A stretch of 64,000 nucleotides of DNA from Streptomyces sp. 6-11-2 (GCF_006540305.1 NZ_BJOR01000001.1:6882001-6946000), one strand, 5' to 3'. Shown: positions 33,891 through 42,894, numbered from the stretch's first letter. Program-made: numbers and translations. The notes: generated by a model from the letters alone, not told the origin.

Positions 33891-34398
33891 GGCTTCTCCT
33901 GAGGTGGACGCGGAGCAGTTCTCGGGCGGCGTGGAGGTCGGCTTTGACGGTTCCTTCCTTGCGTCCGGTCAGCACGGACACCTGCCAGATCGGCATGTCA
34001 GCGTAGTAGTGGAGGAGGATCGGGACGCGCAGTCGTTCCGGCAGGGACTGCACGAGCAGGCGCACCGACGGATCCGTCTGCTCGGTGTGGGGGCGGAGCG
34101 CGGCCTCGGTGGTGACGCGGCGCACGGCGCGGCGCTCGCGTTCCTGCTTGCGCCAGTGGTCGCGGACGATGTTGGCCGCGGTCACGTAGAGGAACCCGCG
34201 GGGCTCCTCCACGGACGTCCAGCGGGCCCAGAGGCGGGTGAACGCCTCGGAGGCGATCTCGTGGGCCGTCTCGTCGTCGTCGACGAGCCGGCGGCACCAG
34301 CCGGCGAGGCGCGGGTACAGGGCGGCGAACAGTTCGGACGCTGCCTTGTCGCGGGACCGTTTCAACGCTCTCCAGGGTCGGGGTGCCGAGTCGGGCAC
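33874..34398 (-). CDS. ECF (SigE-type) RNA polymerase sigma factor
   Basis: A 174-residue sigma-70 family factor with region 2 (ELFAALYPRLAGWCRRLV, EIASEAFTRLWARW, GFLYVTAANIVRDHWRK) and region 4 (LPERLRVPILLHYYADMPIW, then VSVLTGRKEGTVKADLHAAR). A GTG start gives the usual length. The sortase operon lies just upstream in the same direction and could be cotranscribed. Confidence 0.88.
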   Translation of the reverse strand: MPDSAPRPWRALKRSRDKAASELFAALYPRLAGWCRRLVDDDETAHEIASEAFTRLWARWTSVEEPRGFLYVTAANIVRDHWRKQERERRAVRRVTTEAALRPHTEQTDPSVRLLVQSLPERLRVPILLHYYADMPIWQVSVLTGRKEGTVKADLHAARELLRVHLRRSLDHSL

Positions 34399-34502
34399 GA
34401 GTGTGTCGGGGCCGCGGGCGGGGTGGCGGCTCCCGGGGAAGGATGCCGGGCCGGCAGTGTCGCGTTCCGCCGGCCCGGCCGCCGTCGTGGGCTGTCGGTC
34501 CG

Positions 34503-35132
34503 TCAGCGGAGGGTGGCACTGAGGGCGGCGAACACGATCACGTTGTCTCGGTAGCCGTCGTCGTCGCGTGGGCCGCCGCAGGTGATGAGCCGCAACTCCG
34601 GGCGGTCCACGTTCCCGTAGACGTCGTCGGCCGGGAAGTGTGCCTTGGCCACCGTCCGAGTGGAAGTGACGGCGAACTGCGCCTGTGTGCCGTTCTCCAG
34701 GCGGGCGTCGATCGTCTCGCCGGTCCGCAGCCGGTCCAGGTGGCGGAAGACTCCGTCGCCGTAGGAACCGACCGTGACATGGCCGAGGACGACCGACGGT
34801 CCGACCTGGCCCGGTGTGGGCGAGTACCGGTACCAGCCCGCCTGGTCGTGTGCGGTGACCGGGGGGACCTGCACGGTGCCGTCCGGTTCCAGACCGAGGC
34901 TCAGCAGCGGGGTGTCGACCCCGATGGCCGGGATCCGGAGCCGGACCGGGACCGAACGCCGCAGGGGGCGCGGGGAGCCGACGACCGGCGTGGCGTCTCC
35001 GGTGTCCGGAGTGCCGCCGCGGTTGCCGGTGGGGTGGACGGTCGCGGACCGGCCGTTCCCGGTACCACCGCAGCCCGCGAGCAGCGCGGTCAGTGCCGCG
35101 GTGCCGAACGCGCGCCTGGAGAGCGGCGTCAT
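34503..35132 (-). CDS. Class F sortase
   Basis: A 209-residue transpeptidase predicted to act outside the membrane. It starts with a TAT/lipoprotein-like signal (SRRAFGTAALTALLAGC). The catalytic histidine is in VVLGHVTVG, the cysteine in LRLITCGG and the arginine in DGYRDNVIVF, the class F layout. The ATG overlaps the stop of the upstream gene (ATGA), which encodes a likely substrate. Confidence 0.88.
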   Translation of the reverse strand: MTPLSRRAFGTAALTALLAGCGGTGNGRSATVHPTGNRGGTPDTGDATPVVGSPRPLRRSVPVRLRIPAIGVDTPLLSLGLEPDGTVQVPPVTAHDQAGWYRYSPTPGQVGPSVVLGHVTVGSYGDGVFRHLDRLRTGETIDARLENGTQAQFAVTSTRTVAKAHFPADDVYGNVDRPELRLITCGGPRDDDGYRDNVIVFAALSATLR

Positions 35133-35482
35133 GCCCCGGTCGCCCGGCGGCGGCGGACGACGAGGACGGCCCCGCCGGCCATGACGAGCGCCACGCCGGC
35201 GCCGCCGCCGATCAGGTTGTCCCGGGAGCCGGATTCCTGGGCGGGGGTGGTGACACCGGTGTCGGGCGCGCCCGCCGGTACCGCGCGGACCTGGTCATGG
35301 ACCGGGGCACGGGTCGGTTCGGGGGCCGGAGCGGGGGTGGCCGCCCTGGTCGGGACCGGGGAGGGGGTCGCTGCCGTGGTGGGGACCGGGGAGGGAGCGG
35401 CCCCGTCGGCGAAGGCGGGTGCGGTTCCCGCCAGCACGGCGGTACAGGCAACTGCCGCGGCGGTGAGGATGGTTCGGCGCAT
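35129..35482 (-). CDS. Cell-wall protein with PDTG-type sorting signal
   Basis: A 117-residue exported protein: signal peptide (AAAVACTAVLAGTAPAFA), a Pro/Thr/Ala-rich spacer, APDTGVTTP, a hydrophobic helix (GGGAGVALVMAGGAVLVV) and the basic tail RRRRATGA. This is the layout of a sortase sorting signal, with APDTG in place of LPxTG. Translational coupling to the class F sortase gene makes it the obvious substrate candidate. The mature part has no globular domain, so it may be a wall-spanning stalk. Confidence 0.75.
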   Translation of the reverse strand: MRRTILTAAAVACTAVLAGTAPAFADGAAPSPVPTTAATPSPVPTRAATPAPAPEPTRAPVHDQVRAVPAGAPDTGVTTPAQESGSRDNLIGGGAGVALVMAGGAVLVVRRRRATGA

Positions 35483-35718
35483 CGGATCGCTTTCTTTCGT
35501 CGGCGCCCGCCGGTCGGCGGGCGGTTGTGGATCGAGCGGAGAGACGAGGCAGGGCGGGAGCGGGTTGTAAAGGGATGGCAAAGTCGTGTGGCGGGCCGTC
35601 CGGCAGGCGGCCGCCGGGGCCGGGGCTGCCGTTTCAGTGCCGGGCAGCAGGAAACTCCGACCGCTCGGGGCCACTGGATGCGGGAAGGCGACGCTGTCGA
35701 GACCGTGAGGACGACGTC

Positions 35719-36075
35719 ATGAGCGGAACGAATCCGGGTCGACGTGAGGAACGGACGACCCGAAGGGACTTCGGAACGATCGGCCGCCGCTCCCCTCGGA
35801 CCGGCACGGAACCGGTTACCGCGCGGAGCCCGCTCGGACTGCGCCTGCTTCTGTCCGGCGTGTTCGTCCCGATCTTCGCCGCGGCGACCGCGTACTTCGC
35901 GGTGTGGGCGGTCGAATCGGGGCCGGGGAAGAGCCCCGGGCCCGGCCCGCTGACCACCGTCGCCGCGGTGTGCGGGGTGCTCGCCCTCATTGCGGTGATC
36001 GATCTGGTGGTCGTCGTGCGACGGCTGAGGCGTGAACGAGGCGCCGCCTCGACCACACGTCGAGAGGCCGGGTGA
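35719..36075 (+). CDS. Small membrane protein (DUF6343-like)
   Basis: A 118-residue protein with a basic N-terminus, the segment TGTEPVTARSPLGLRLLLSG, and two membrane helices. TGTEPVTARS followed by two helices is what I recall of the streptomycete DUF6343 family. The role is unknown. It is convergent with the phosphatase gene, six bases between stops. Confidence 0.6.
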   Translation: MSGTNPGRREERTTRRDFGTIGRRSPRTGTEPVTARSPLGLRLLLSGVFVPIFAAATAYFAVWAVESGPGKSPGPGPLTTVAAVCGVLALIAVIDLVVVVRRLRRERGAASTTRREAG

Positions 36076-36080
36076 TCCCG

Positions 36081-37244
36081 CTACCCCCGTTGTGCGCCCG
36101 GCGCGACGGACGGGTGCGGGTATGGCGGCGTGCACATGACCGCGACGGCCGCCGCGTCATCGGTGAGCCGGCCCCCGACGTATGCGAGGAGGTCGCGGCG
36201 CAGCCGCCGGAGCAGGTCGTCGGGCGTGCGCTCGCCCCAGGTGGCGAGACGTTCGGTGAGCCGGTAGAAGGTGCCGGATTCGTCGCGGGCCTCGACAACG
36301 CCGTCGGTGTAGAGCAGCAGCAGGTCGTCCTCCCCGAAGGGGAACTTGTCGAGGACGTATTCGCCGCCGTTGAACTCGCCGAGTCCGAGCGGCGGCGCCG
36401 ACGGGCTGCGGTCGAGCGGCACCACCGTGCCGCGATGCAGTTTGAGCGGCGGAGGGTGCCCGCAGTTGACCACGTGGACGCAGCCGCCGTGGTCGGGGAA
36501 GTCGAGGAGCACCGCCGTGATGAAGCGCTCCTCGCCGTTGTCTGCGCCGCCGTGCGGATCCCATCCGACGCTGCTGTCCAGGTGGGCCGCGAGGGCGGGG
36601 AGGGATGCCTGGCGGTAGGCGAATCCGTAGAAGGACCCGAGCAGCATCGCGGCGTCCCCGACCGCCGCCAGCCCCTTGCCCCGGACGTCGCCGATGAGCA
36701 GCCGGGTGCTGGTGCGGGTGCGCGCCGCGGCGTACAGGTCACCGCCGATCTGTGCCTCGGCTTCGGCGGCGAGGTAGACCGAGGCGACCGTCAGCGGCCC
36801 GATACGGTCCGGCAGCGGCCGCAGCAGGACCTTCTGCGCGGTTTCGGACACGGAGCGTACCTGACTCAGCACGCGCCTGTGCCGGTCGCGTACGGCCGTG
36901 AAGGTGACCACCACGATCGCGCCGGCGGCCAGCGCGGCGATTCCCCCGTTTCGGCTCGCCTCCCCCACCGTGTGCTGAAGCGAGGCCACCGCGAGCCGGG
37001 AGCCCACGGCCAGGACGCTGACCAGCGCCGTGAGCCGGGGGCCGGCGAACGCGGCGCTGATGGCGGGCGCCGCCATCAGCAGCGGTCCGAGCTCCACGTA
37101 CGGCGGAGTCAGCGCGTCCGTGAGGGAGACCACCGCGATCAGCACGAACGGCAAGGCCACGAGGGCACGCCTCGGATGCCCCCGCACCCCCTCGAAGACG
37201 CCGCTGGCTCCCACGTCCGTCATATGGCCCTCACTCTGTGGCAT
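36081..37244 (-). CDS. Membrane-bound SpoIIE-type PP2C phosphatase
   Basis: A 387-residue protein. N-terminal membrane helices (ALVALPFVLIAVVSL, LLMAAPAISAAFAG, GGIAALAAGAIVVVTF) are followed by a SpoIIE/PP2C domain: AEAEAQIGGDLYAAA and LLIGDVRGKGL carry metal-binding aspartates, and LLYTDGVVEARD and TDDAAAVAV complete the set. Such phosphatases usually dephosphorylate STAS anti-anti-sigma factors. The start may be at 37244 or, at MTDVG, at 37223. Confidence 0.88.
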   Translation of the reverse strand: MPQSEGHMTDVGASGVFEGVRGHPRRALVALPFVLIAVVSLTDALTPPYVELGPLLMAAPAISAAFAGPRLTALVSVLAVGSRLAVASLQHTVGEASRNGGIAALAAGAIVVVTFTAVRDRHRRVLSQVRSVSETAQKVLLRPLPDRIGPLTVASVYLAAEAEAQIGGDLYAAARTRTSTRLLIGDVRGKGLAAVGDAAMLLGSFYGFAYRQASLPALAAHLDSSVGWDPHGGADNGEERFITAVLLDFPDHGGCVHVVNCGHPPPLKLHRGTVVPLDRSPSAPPLGLGEFNGGEYVLDKFPFGEDDLLLLYTDGVVEARDESGTFYRLTERLATWGERTPDDLLRRLRRDLLAYVGGRLTDDAAAVAVMCTPPYPHPSVAPGAQRG

Positions 37245-37463
37245 ACGCCGCCGCGCCAGCCCGGTGCCGCCGGGTCATGGGTCCGGTCCCATTCGAATCC
37301 ATAAAAGGCCTATATCGGACCATGTAGTGACAAAATCTACATGCCGGATGGTGGGCCGGACGGTGGGTGGCGGGAAAGGTGGACTGGCACAAGGTGTGAG
37401 CGGAAGACGCTGAAGAGGACGCCCCACTTGGCCGTGAGCCGGCATGAACAGGATCATGTCGCC

Positions 37464-37997
37464 ATGGCTGATCACCTCCATCCCCCGCCACCGGCGGTAG
37501 TACGGCTCACGCACTACGCGGAGGCCGAGAAGACGGAAATCCTCGGTGCCGGCACCGATCCCTTCGGCGTCGCGTACACAGGACTCACCTGGCTGCCGAA
37601 GGACCACCACTTCGGCGTCAGGCTGGGAGGCCGTCTCGTGGCGCATGCCGGCCTGCTCAGGCTGACCGTGTCCATCGGCGGTGACAGCACCGAGGTGGTG
37701 GGCGTCGGCGGAGTGGCCGTCGCACCGGACGTGCGGGGGCGCGGACTGGCGCGCCAAGTCGTCGCGGCGGCCCTGGACCACGCACGGACGATGGGACCGC
37801 AGCACGGACTTCTCTTCTGCCGACGGCCCCTCGTCCCCCTCTACGAACGGCTCGGCTGGCGAGCGCTGGACCAGGACGTGCATGTCGAGCAACCCGACGG
37901 GCCCGTGCTGATGCCGCTGCGGACCATGGTCACGCCCCTGCGCGACCGGGCAGGCTGGCCGGACGGAACCGTACGCCTGCTGTCCTTCCCCATGTGA
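37464..37997 (+). CDS. GNAT-family N-acetyltransferase
   Basis: A 177-residue acetyltransferase. The acetyl-CoA binding motif A is VVGVGGVAVAPDVRGRGLAR, followed by QVVAAALDHARTMG and PLYERLGWRAL. Substrate unknown. Its stop codon lies within a perfect 22-base palindrome. Confidence 0.85.
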   Translation: MADHLHPPPPAVVRLTHYAEAEKTEILGAGTDPFGVAYTGLTWLPKDHHFGVRLGGRLVAHAGLLRLTVSIGGDSTEVVGVGGVAVAPDVRGRGLARQVVAAALDHARTMGPQHGLLFCRRPLVPLYERLGWRALDQDVHVEQPDGPVLMPLRTMVTPLRDRAGWPDGTVRLLSFPM

Positions 37998-38014
37998 CAG
38001 GGCGCCCTGTCACA
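37993..38014. promoter_or_regulatory. Perfect 22-base palindrome
   Basis: The left arm TGTGACAGGGC (37993-38003) is followed directly by its exact complement (38004-38014). It includes the acetyltransferase stop codon and lies 140 bases before the phosphofructokinase gene. It could be a terminator hairpin or an operator for a dimeric regulator. Confidence 0.55.
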
Positions 38015-38153
38015 GCCGTGCAGCTCGTCGACGACCGCATACCGTCCGCACCGGATCCGGACGCGGAACAGCAGGCCGTGGCGCGGCGGGCCGTGCCGTG
38101 CGGCCCGCGGACGGCGGGTCCAAGCTGGGAGAGAGAGCTGCGAGGGAGAGACC

Positions 38154-39182
38154 ATGCGGGTGGGAGTGCTGACCGGAGGCGGTGACTGCCCCGGTCTGAA
38201 TGCGGTGATCCGCAGTGTCGTACGCAAGGGTGCGCAGGAGTACGCCTGGGAGTTCGTCGGGATCGCGGACGGCTGGGGCGGTGCCGTCAAGGACGTCACC
38301 CGTCCCCTGGACGTCGCGGCCGTGCGCGGGATCCTTCCGCTCGGCGGCACGATCCTCGGCTCCTCCCGCACCAATCCGCTCCGGCTCGACAGGGGCATCG
38401 ACCGCATCCGCGAGACTCTCCGCGCGCACGAGATCGACGCCCTCGTCGTCATCGGCGGCGAGGACACGCTCAGCGTCGCGAGCGCGCTGTCCGACGCGGG
38501 GGTCGACCTGGTCGGCGTGCCCAAGACCATCGACAACGACGTGGGCGGCACCGACTACACCTTCGGCTTCGACACCGCGGTCGGCATCGCGACCGAGGCC
38601 ATCGACCGCCTGCACACCACCGCGGAGTCGCACAAGCGCACCCTGGTCGTCGAGGTGATGGGGCGCCACTCGGGGTGGATCGCGCTGCACGCGGGCGTCG
38701 CGGGCGGCGCGAACGCCATCCTCATCCCGGAGGTGGAGTTCGATCTCGACCGGGTGTGCGCCTGGGTGGAGAGGCGTTTCGAGATCAACTACGCGCCGAT
38801 CGTCGTCGTGGCGGAGGGGGCGGTCCCACGGGCCGGGCAGATGGTGGTCAAGGACGAGTCGCGCGACGAGTTCGGGCACGTGCGCCTGTCCGGCATCGGC
38901 GACTGGCTGGCCCGGGAGCTGGAGAGCCGCACCGAGAAGGAGGCGCGTACGACGGTGCTCGGCCACGTCCAGCGGGGCGGCACGCCGTCCGCCTACGACC
39001 GGTGGCTCGCCACCCGCTTCGGTCTGCACGCCGTGGAGGCCCTCAGGGACGGCGCCTTCGGCACGATGGTGGCCCTGCGCGGCACGGACGTCGTACGCGT
39101 CCCGCTCGCGGACGTGGCGGGCACGAACAAGCTGGTCCCCATGGAGCTGTACGAGGAGTTCGACGTCTTCTTCGGCACCTGA
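38154..39182 (+). CDS. pfkA: 6-phosphofructokinase, probably pyrophosphate-dependent
   Basis: A 342-residue group III-type phosphofructokinase: LTGGGDCPGLNAVIR, IGGEDTLSVA (residues 100-109), PKTIDNDVGG (123-132), VEVMGRHSGW and VLGHVQRGGTPSA. Residues 104 and 124 decide the phosphate donor in this family; Asp104 and Lys124 (instead of Gly at both in the E. coli ATP enzyme) point to pyrophosphate, as in the Amycolatopsis methanolica PPi enzyme. GGGAGAG lies before the ATG. It begins the stress island. Confidence 0.88.
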   Translation: MRVGVLTGGGDCPGLNAVIRSVVRKGAQEYAWEFVGIADGWGGAVKDVTRPLDVAAVRGILPLGGTILGSSRTNPLRLDRGIDRIRETLRAHEIDALVVIGGEDTLSVASALSDAGVDLVGVPKTIDNDVGGTDYTFGFDTAVGIATEAIDRLHTTAESHKRTLVVEVMGRHSGWIALHAGVAGGANAILIPEVEFDLDRVCAWVERRFEINYAPIVVVAEGAVPRAGQMVVKDESRDEFGHVRLSGIGDWLARELESRTEKEARTTVLGHVQRGGTPSAYDRWLATRFGLHAVEALRDGAFGTMVALRGTDVVRVPLADVAGTNKLVPMELYEEFDVFFGT

Positions 39183-39201
39183 CCTGCGGTCTGACGTGCG
39201 G

Positions 39202-40065
39202 TCACCCGTGGGGCACGACGACCACCGGGCAGTGGGCGTGGTGCAGGACGGCATGGGCCACGGGACCCAGCCGCTGCTCGGCCGCCCGCGGGCTCGCACG
39301 CCGGCCGACGACGAGCAGGCCGGCCCGCCGCGAGGCGTGCACCAGCGCGTAGGCCGGGTGGAGCAGGACGACGTCGGGCAGCACGGAGACGTCCGGGTAC
39401 CTCTCGCGCGGCTCCCGGAGCACGTCGGACAGCCGCTGGACCTCCTCGTCCTCCCACGTCGCCCGGTCCTCCTCGGGTACCGCGAGCGCGGTCCAGATCG
39501 GGGCGCCGCCGAGGGACCACGCGTGCACGGCCCGCAACCGGGCCTCACCGAGTCGAGCGGCGCCGAAGGCGAAGTCCAGAGGGGACCCGGCCGCCGTGCG
39601 GACGTCGCCGACACCCACGGCCACCTCCGCCTCGTGCAGGGCGGTGGCGGGAGGCCGGGGCACGACCGCCACGGGACAGGGCGCGCCACTCGCCACCGCC
39701 AGCGCCGTCGAGCCCACCGCGAGGTCGTCGAATCCGCCGTCCCCCCGGGCCCCGACGACGAGGAGTTCGGCCGTCCGGGCGGCGGAGAGCAACGCGGCCG
39801 GAGCGGAGCCGGCCACCTGCACGCCGCTCATCGCCACACCGGGGCTCACGGCGGCGAGACCGGCCTCGGCGCGCCCCAGCACCTCCTCGCCGGACCGCTG
39901 CCAGGAGAGGGCGACCGGCGGATCGACGATGTCATCGGCGGGAGCGGGCACGGCGTGCACCAGACGCAGCTCCAGACCGCGGCGGGCCGCCTCCTCGGCC
40001 GCCCACTCGCCCGCGACGAGGCTCTCCCGGGACGCGTCGATCCCGGCCACGAGGAATCGGGTCAT
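39202..40065 (-). CDS. Universal stress protein, tandem domains
   Basis: A 287-residue protein with two UspA domains. The first starts FLVAGIDASRESLVAGEWAA and ends LLVVGARGDGGFDDLAVGST; the second starts ATALHEAEVAVGVGDVRTA and ends LLVVGRRASPRAAEQRLGPV. The glycine-rich GxxGxxGx9G(S/T) pattern for ATP is clear in the first domain. A start further upstream is possible but lacks a ribosome-binding site. It is convergent with pfkA. Confidence 0.88.
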   Translation of the reverse strand: MTRFLVAGIDASRESLVAGEWAAEEAARRGLELRLVHAVPAPADDIVDPPVALSWQRSGEEVLGRAEAGLAAVSPGVAMSGVQVAGSAPAALLSAARTAELLVVGARGDGGFDDLAVGSTALAVASGAPCPVAVVPRPPATALHEAEVAVGVGDVRTAAGSPLDFAFGAARLGEARLRAVHAWSLGGAPIWTALAVPEEDRATWEDEEVQRLSDVLREPRERYPDVSVLPDVVLLHPAYALVHASRRAGLLVVGRRASPRAAEQRLGPVAHAVLHHAHCPVVVVPHG

Positions 40066-40180
40066 CCGGTCCTCCCTGCCGGCCGAAGCACCATTGTGGA
40101 CGGGCCGTGACGGCGCCACCAGCCGAACCGGCCGGGCTCCCGGTGCCCTCCCCTGCCGGGGCCGTTAATGTGGCTGGCAG

Positions 40181-41983
40181 GTGGGCGAGACGGCTTTCGG
40201 TGGTGCGCGGGGGTTTGGAGGGTCGCCGGTGGGTGGTTCCGGGGAGTCAGGGGAGGCCCGTGTGCGGCTGCCGCAGTTGCGGTTGGACGAGTTGCTGGGG
40301 GAGCTGCAGGCGCGTCTGGACGCGGCGCGGGGTACCCGCGACCGGGTGCACAGTCTGCTGGAGGCTGTCCTCGCGGTCGGCCGGGAGCTCGACCTGGAGC
40401 AGGTGCTGTACAGCATCGTGGACGCCGCGGCGACGCTGGTGGACGCCGAGTACGCGGCGCTGGGCGTGATCGGTCCCGACGGCAGGCGGTTGTCGGCGTT
40501 CCACACGGTCGGTGTGGGCGAGGAGCAGATCGGGCGGATCGGCGCCTACCCCGAAGGGCACGGGATCCTGGGGGAGCTGATCCGGCATCCGGAACCGCTG
40601 CGGCTGGCGAAGCTGTCGGAGCATCCGGCGTCGTACGGCTTCCCGGAGCACCATCCGCCGATGAACACGTTCCTCGGCGTACCGATCCGGGTGCGGGAAC
40701 AGGTCTTCGGCAACCTGTACCTGACCGAGAAGCGCGGCGGGCTGGAGTTCGACGAGGACGACGAGTCGGTGCTGGCCACGCTGGCCGTGGCGGCGGGCGT
40801 GGCGATCGACAACGCGCGGCTCTACGAGGAGTCGCGGCTGCGGGAGCGCTGGCTGCGGGCGATGGCGGAGATCACGCAGAGCCTGATGTCGGGTGCCGAC
40901 CAGGCGGAGGTCCTCGGGCTGATCGCCGAGCGTGCGCGGGAGATCACGGGGGCGGCGCTGGCGGCGATGTCGACGCCGGTGAAGGGGACCGGCACGCTGA
41001 GTGTGGAGCTGGCGATCGGCCAGGAGGCGGATGCGCACCGGGGACTGGTGCTGCCGGTGCAGGGCACGCTGACCGGGGAGGCGTTCGCCGGCGGCGTACC
41101 GGTGAGCAGCCCGGACATCACGCGGGACCCGCGGGTGACGGCGGGGCCGCCGCGGTTTTCCGGCCTGGGTCCCGCGGTGGCGGTGCCGGTCGGCGATCCG
41201 GGCGATCATGTGCGCGGCGTGGTCCTGCTCGTGCGGGAGGCCGGCGGGACCGACTTCTCCGGCAAGGAGCTGGAGCTGCTGAAGGGATTCGCGGCGCAGG
41301 CCGCCGTGGCGATGGAACTCGCGGGACGGCGGCGGGACGCGGAGCAGATCACGCTGCTCGAGGACCGTGACCGGATCGCCAGGGACCTGCACGACCTGGC
41401 GATACAGCGGCTGTTCGCGACGGGTATGACGTTGCAGAGCGCGGGCCGGTTCATCGACCATTCGGGCGCCAAGGAGCGGGTGCTGCGGGCCGTCGACGAC
41501 CTGGACGAGACCATCAAGATCATCAGGTCGACGATCTTCGGTCTGCGGGCGCACGACGAGGAGGCGGGCGCCGGACTGCGGACGCGGGCGGTGCAGGTGG
41601 TCGGGGAGGCCGCGCCGGTGCTGGGGTTCGCGCCCGGTGTGCGGATGGAGGGGCTGCTGGACACCCATGTGTCCCGGGAGACCGCGGACGAGGTGGTGGC
41701 GGTCCTGTCGGAGGCGCTGACGAACGTCGCCCGGCACGCGCACGCCGACCGTGCGGAGGTGGCGCTGGAGACCGACGGCAGGAGCGTGCGGCTGACGGTC
41801 GCCGACAACGGCGTGGGGATTCCCGCCGACGGGCGCCGCAGCGGGCTGGCCAACATGGCCGAGCGGGCCCGCAGACTGGGCGGCGGCCTGGAGTGGACCA
41901 CACCCGAGGGCGGAGGCACCAGGCTGGTCTGGCACGCGCCGGTGAGCACGGAGGAGTCCCCGCGGCCTTCACCGGCGGAGTGA
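40181..41983 (+). CDS. DevS/DosS-type GAF sensor histidine kinase
   Basis: A 600-residue cytoplasmic kinase: two GAF domains (about 50-205 and 220-385), then HisKA_3 (DRDRIARDLHDLAIQRLFAT with the phospho-histidine) and HATPase_c (SEALTNVARHAHADRAEV, DNGVGIP, GLANMAERARRLGG). GAF-A carries LSEHPASYGFPEHHPPMNTF and LGVPIRVREQVFGNLYLT, very like mycobacterial DevS/DosS, where a histidine in this area ligates heme. It therefore may sense oxygen, NO or redox state. No response regulator gene accompanies it. A later GTG at 40229 is an alternative start. Confidence 0.92.
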   Translation: MGETAFGGARGFGGSPVGGSGESGEARVRLPQLRLDELLGELQARLDAARGTRDRVHSLLEAVLAVGRELDLEQVLYSIVDAAATLVDAEYAALGVIGPDGRRLSAFHTVGVGEEQIGRIGAYPEGHGILGELIRHPEPLRLAKLSEHPASYGFPEHHPPMNTFLGVPIRVREQVFGNLYLTEKRGGLEFDEDDESVLATLAVAAGVAIDNARLYEESRLRERWLRAMAEITQSLMSGADQAEVLGLIAERAREITGAALAAMSTPVKGTGTLSVELAIGQEADAHRGLVLPVQGTLTGEAFAGGVPVSSPDITRDPRVTAGPPRFSGLGPAVAVPVGDPGDHVRGVVLLVREAGGTDFSGKELELLKGFAAQAAVAMELAGRRRDAEQITLLEDRDRIARDLHDLAIQRLFATGMTLQSAGRFIDHSGAKERVLRAVDDLDETIKIIRSTIFGLRAHDEEAGAGLRTRAVQVVGEAAPVLGFAPGVRMEGLLDTHVSRETADEVVAVLSEALTNVARHAHADRAEVALETDGRSVRLTVADNGVGIPADGRRSGLANMAERARRLGGGLEWTTPEGGGTRLVWHAPVSTEESPRPSPAE

Positions 41984-42004
41984 CGGGGGTTTCAGCTGGG
42001 GAGT

Positions 42005-42132
42005 GATGGGGGTTTGGGGTGGGGGTGGCGGGGGCTTCACCGGGGTGGTGGCTCGGGCTTCGCGGTGGGGGTGGCGGGGGCTTCACCGGGGTGGTGGCTC
42101 TTCGCGGTGGGGGTGGCGGGGGCTCCACCGGA
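42005..42132 (+). repeat. G-rich tandem repeat
   Basis: A unit of 37 bases beginning GGTGGGGGTGGCGGGGGCTT occurs at 42018-42054 and 42064-42100, and a third partial copy starts at 42106. Period is 46 then 42 bases. The stretch 42008-42034 has four runs of four or more G, so a G-quadruplex could form in the nontemplate strand. It lies between the convergent kinase and stress-protein genes and codes for nothing recognisable. Confidence 0.8.
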
Positions 42133-42187
42133 GCCGTGACCGGGCCTTCACCGGGCCTGTGACCCGGGCAGGGCCGCGTGGGGCGGG

Positions 42188-42646
42188 TCAGCCGTGCCGT
42201 TCGTGCTCCGCGCGCACCACGACCACCGGGCAGGCCGCGTGCTGGGCGCAGCGCTGGCTGACCGAGCCCAGCATCGCGCGGGCGAAGCCGCCGCGGCCCC
42301 GGCTGCCCACGACGAGGACGTCCGCCCCCTCCGAGGCGCGGATCAGCACTTCGGACGGATCGCCCTCGACCAGGTACTCCACCAGGTGCGCCGGGCGGTC
42401 GTCCGCGAAGACGCTGCGCAGTCCCTCCGCGAAGCGCTCTCGGGCCTGCTCCAGGTCGAACTCGGGATCGATCGCGGGTCCGGTCCAGCCGACGGCCGAC
42501 GGGGTGTCCCAGGCGTGGATCGCCTCCACGACGCCGCCGACAAGTCGGGCGTACTCCGCCGCCCAGCGCAGCGCCGCGCAGGAGGACGGTGAACCGTCCA
42601 CGCCCACGACCACCCGGCGTCGCGGTTCGGAGGGTTGCATGGCCAC
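42188..42646 (-). CDS. Universal stress protein, single domain
   Basis: A 152-residue UspA protein: RVVVGVDGSPSSCAALRWAA at the start and DVLVVGSRGRGGFARAMLGS with the ATP-binding glycine pattern near the end, followed by CPVVVVRAE. It probably binds ATP and forms dimers. Confidence 0.9.
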   Translation of the reverse strand: MAMQPSEPRRRVVVGVDGSPSSCAALRWAAEYARLVGGVVEAIHAWDTPSAVGWTGPAIDPEFDLEQARERFAEGLRSVFADDRPAHLVEYLVEGDPSEVLIRASEGADVLVVGSRGRGGFARAMLGSVSQRCAQHAACPVVVVRAEHERHG

Positions 42647-42894
42647 CTCACTGAGCAGTCGTTGTCCCTACGTCCACGCTGCCCGGCCCGACGCGACCGT
42701 GCCAGCCAGGGACCGTTCCGCCCGGCGGTCGGGCACCGCGCGAGGCCCCCGGTGCGGGTCGGTCAGGGGGCCGGTCGGCCCTGGTGCGGGACCAGCGGCC
42801 CATGGCCACCACGCCGGATGGCGGCGATTCTCGGAAGCGGATCAACGGATCACCGAAGTGCCCGTCGCGGCAGCGTCGCAGGAGGTGGGAGACC

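Noticed and set aside
42005..42132. Possible CRISPR-like array
   Set aside because: Spacers are only about 5-10 bases and G-rich, and there are no cas genes.
42003..42180. Repeat region read as a Gly/Trp-rich peptide
   Set aside because: The repeat period (46 then 42 bases) is not constant in phase and there is no start signal; it is better seen as noncoding repeat.
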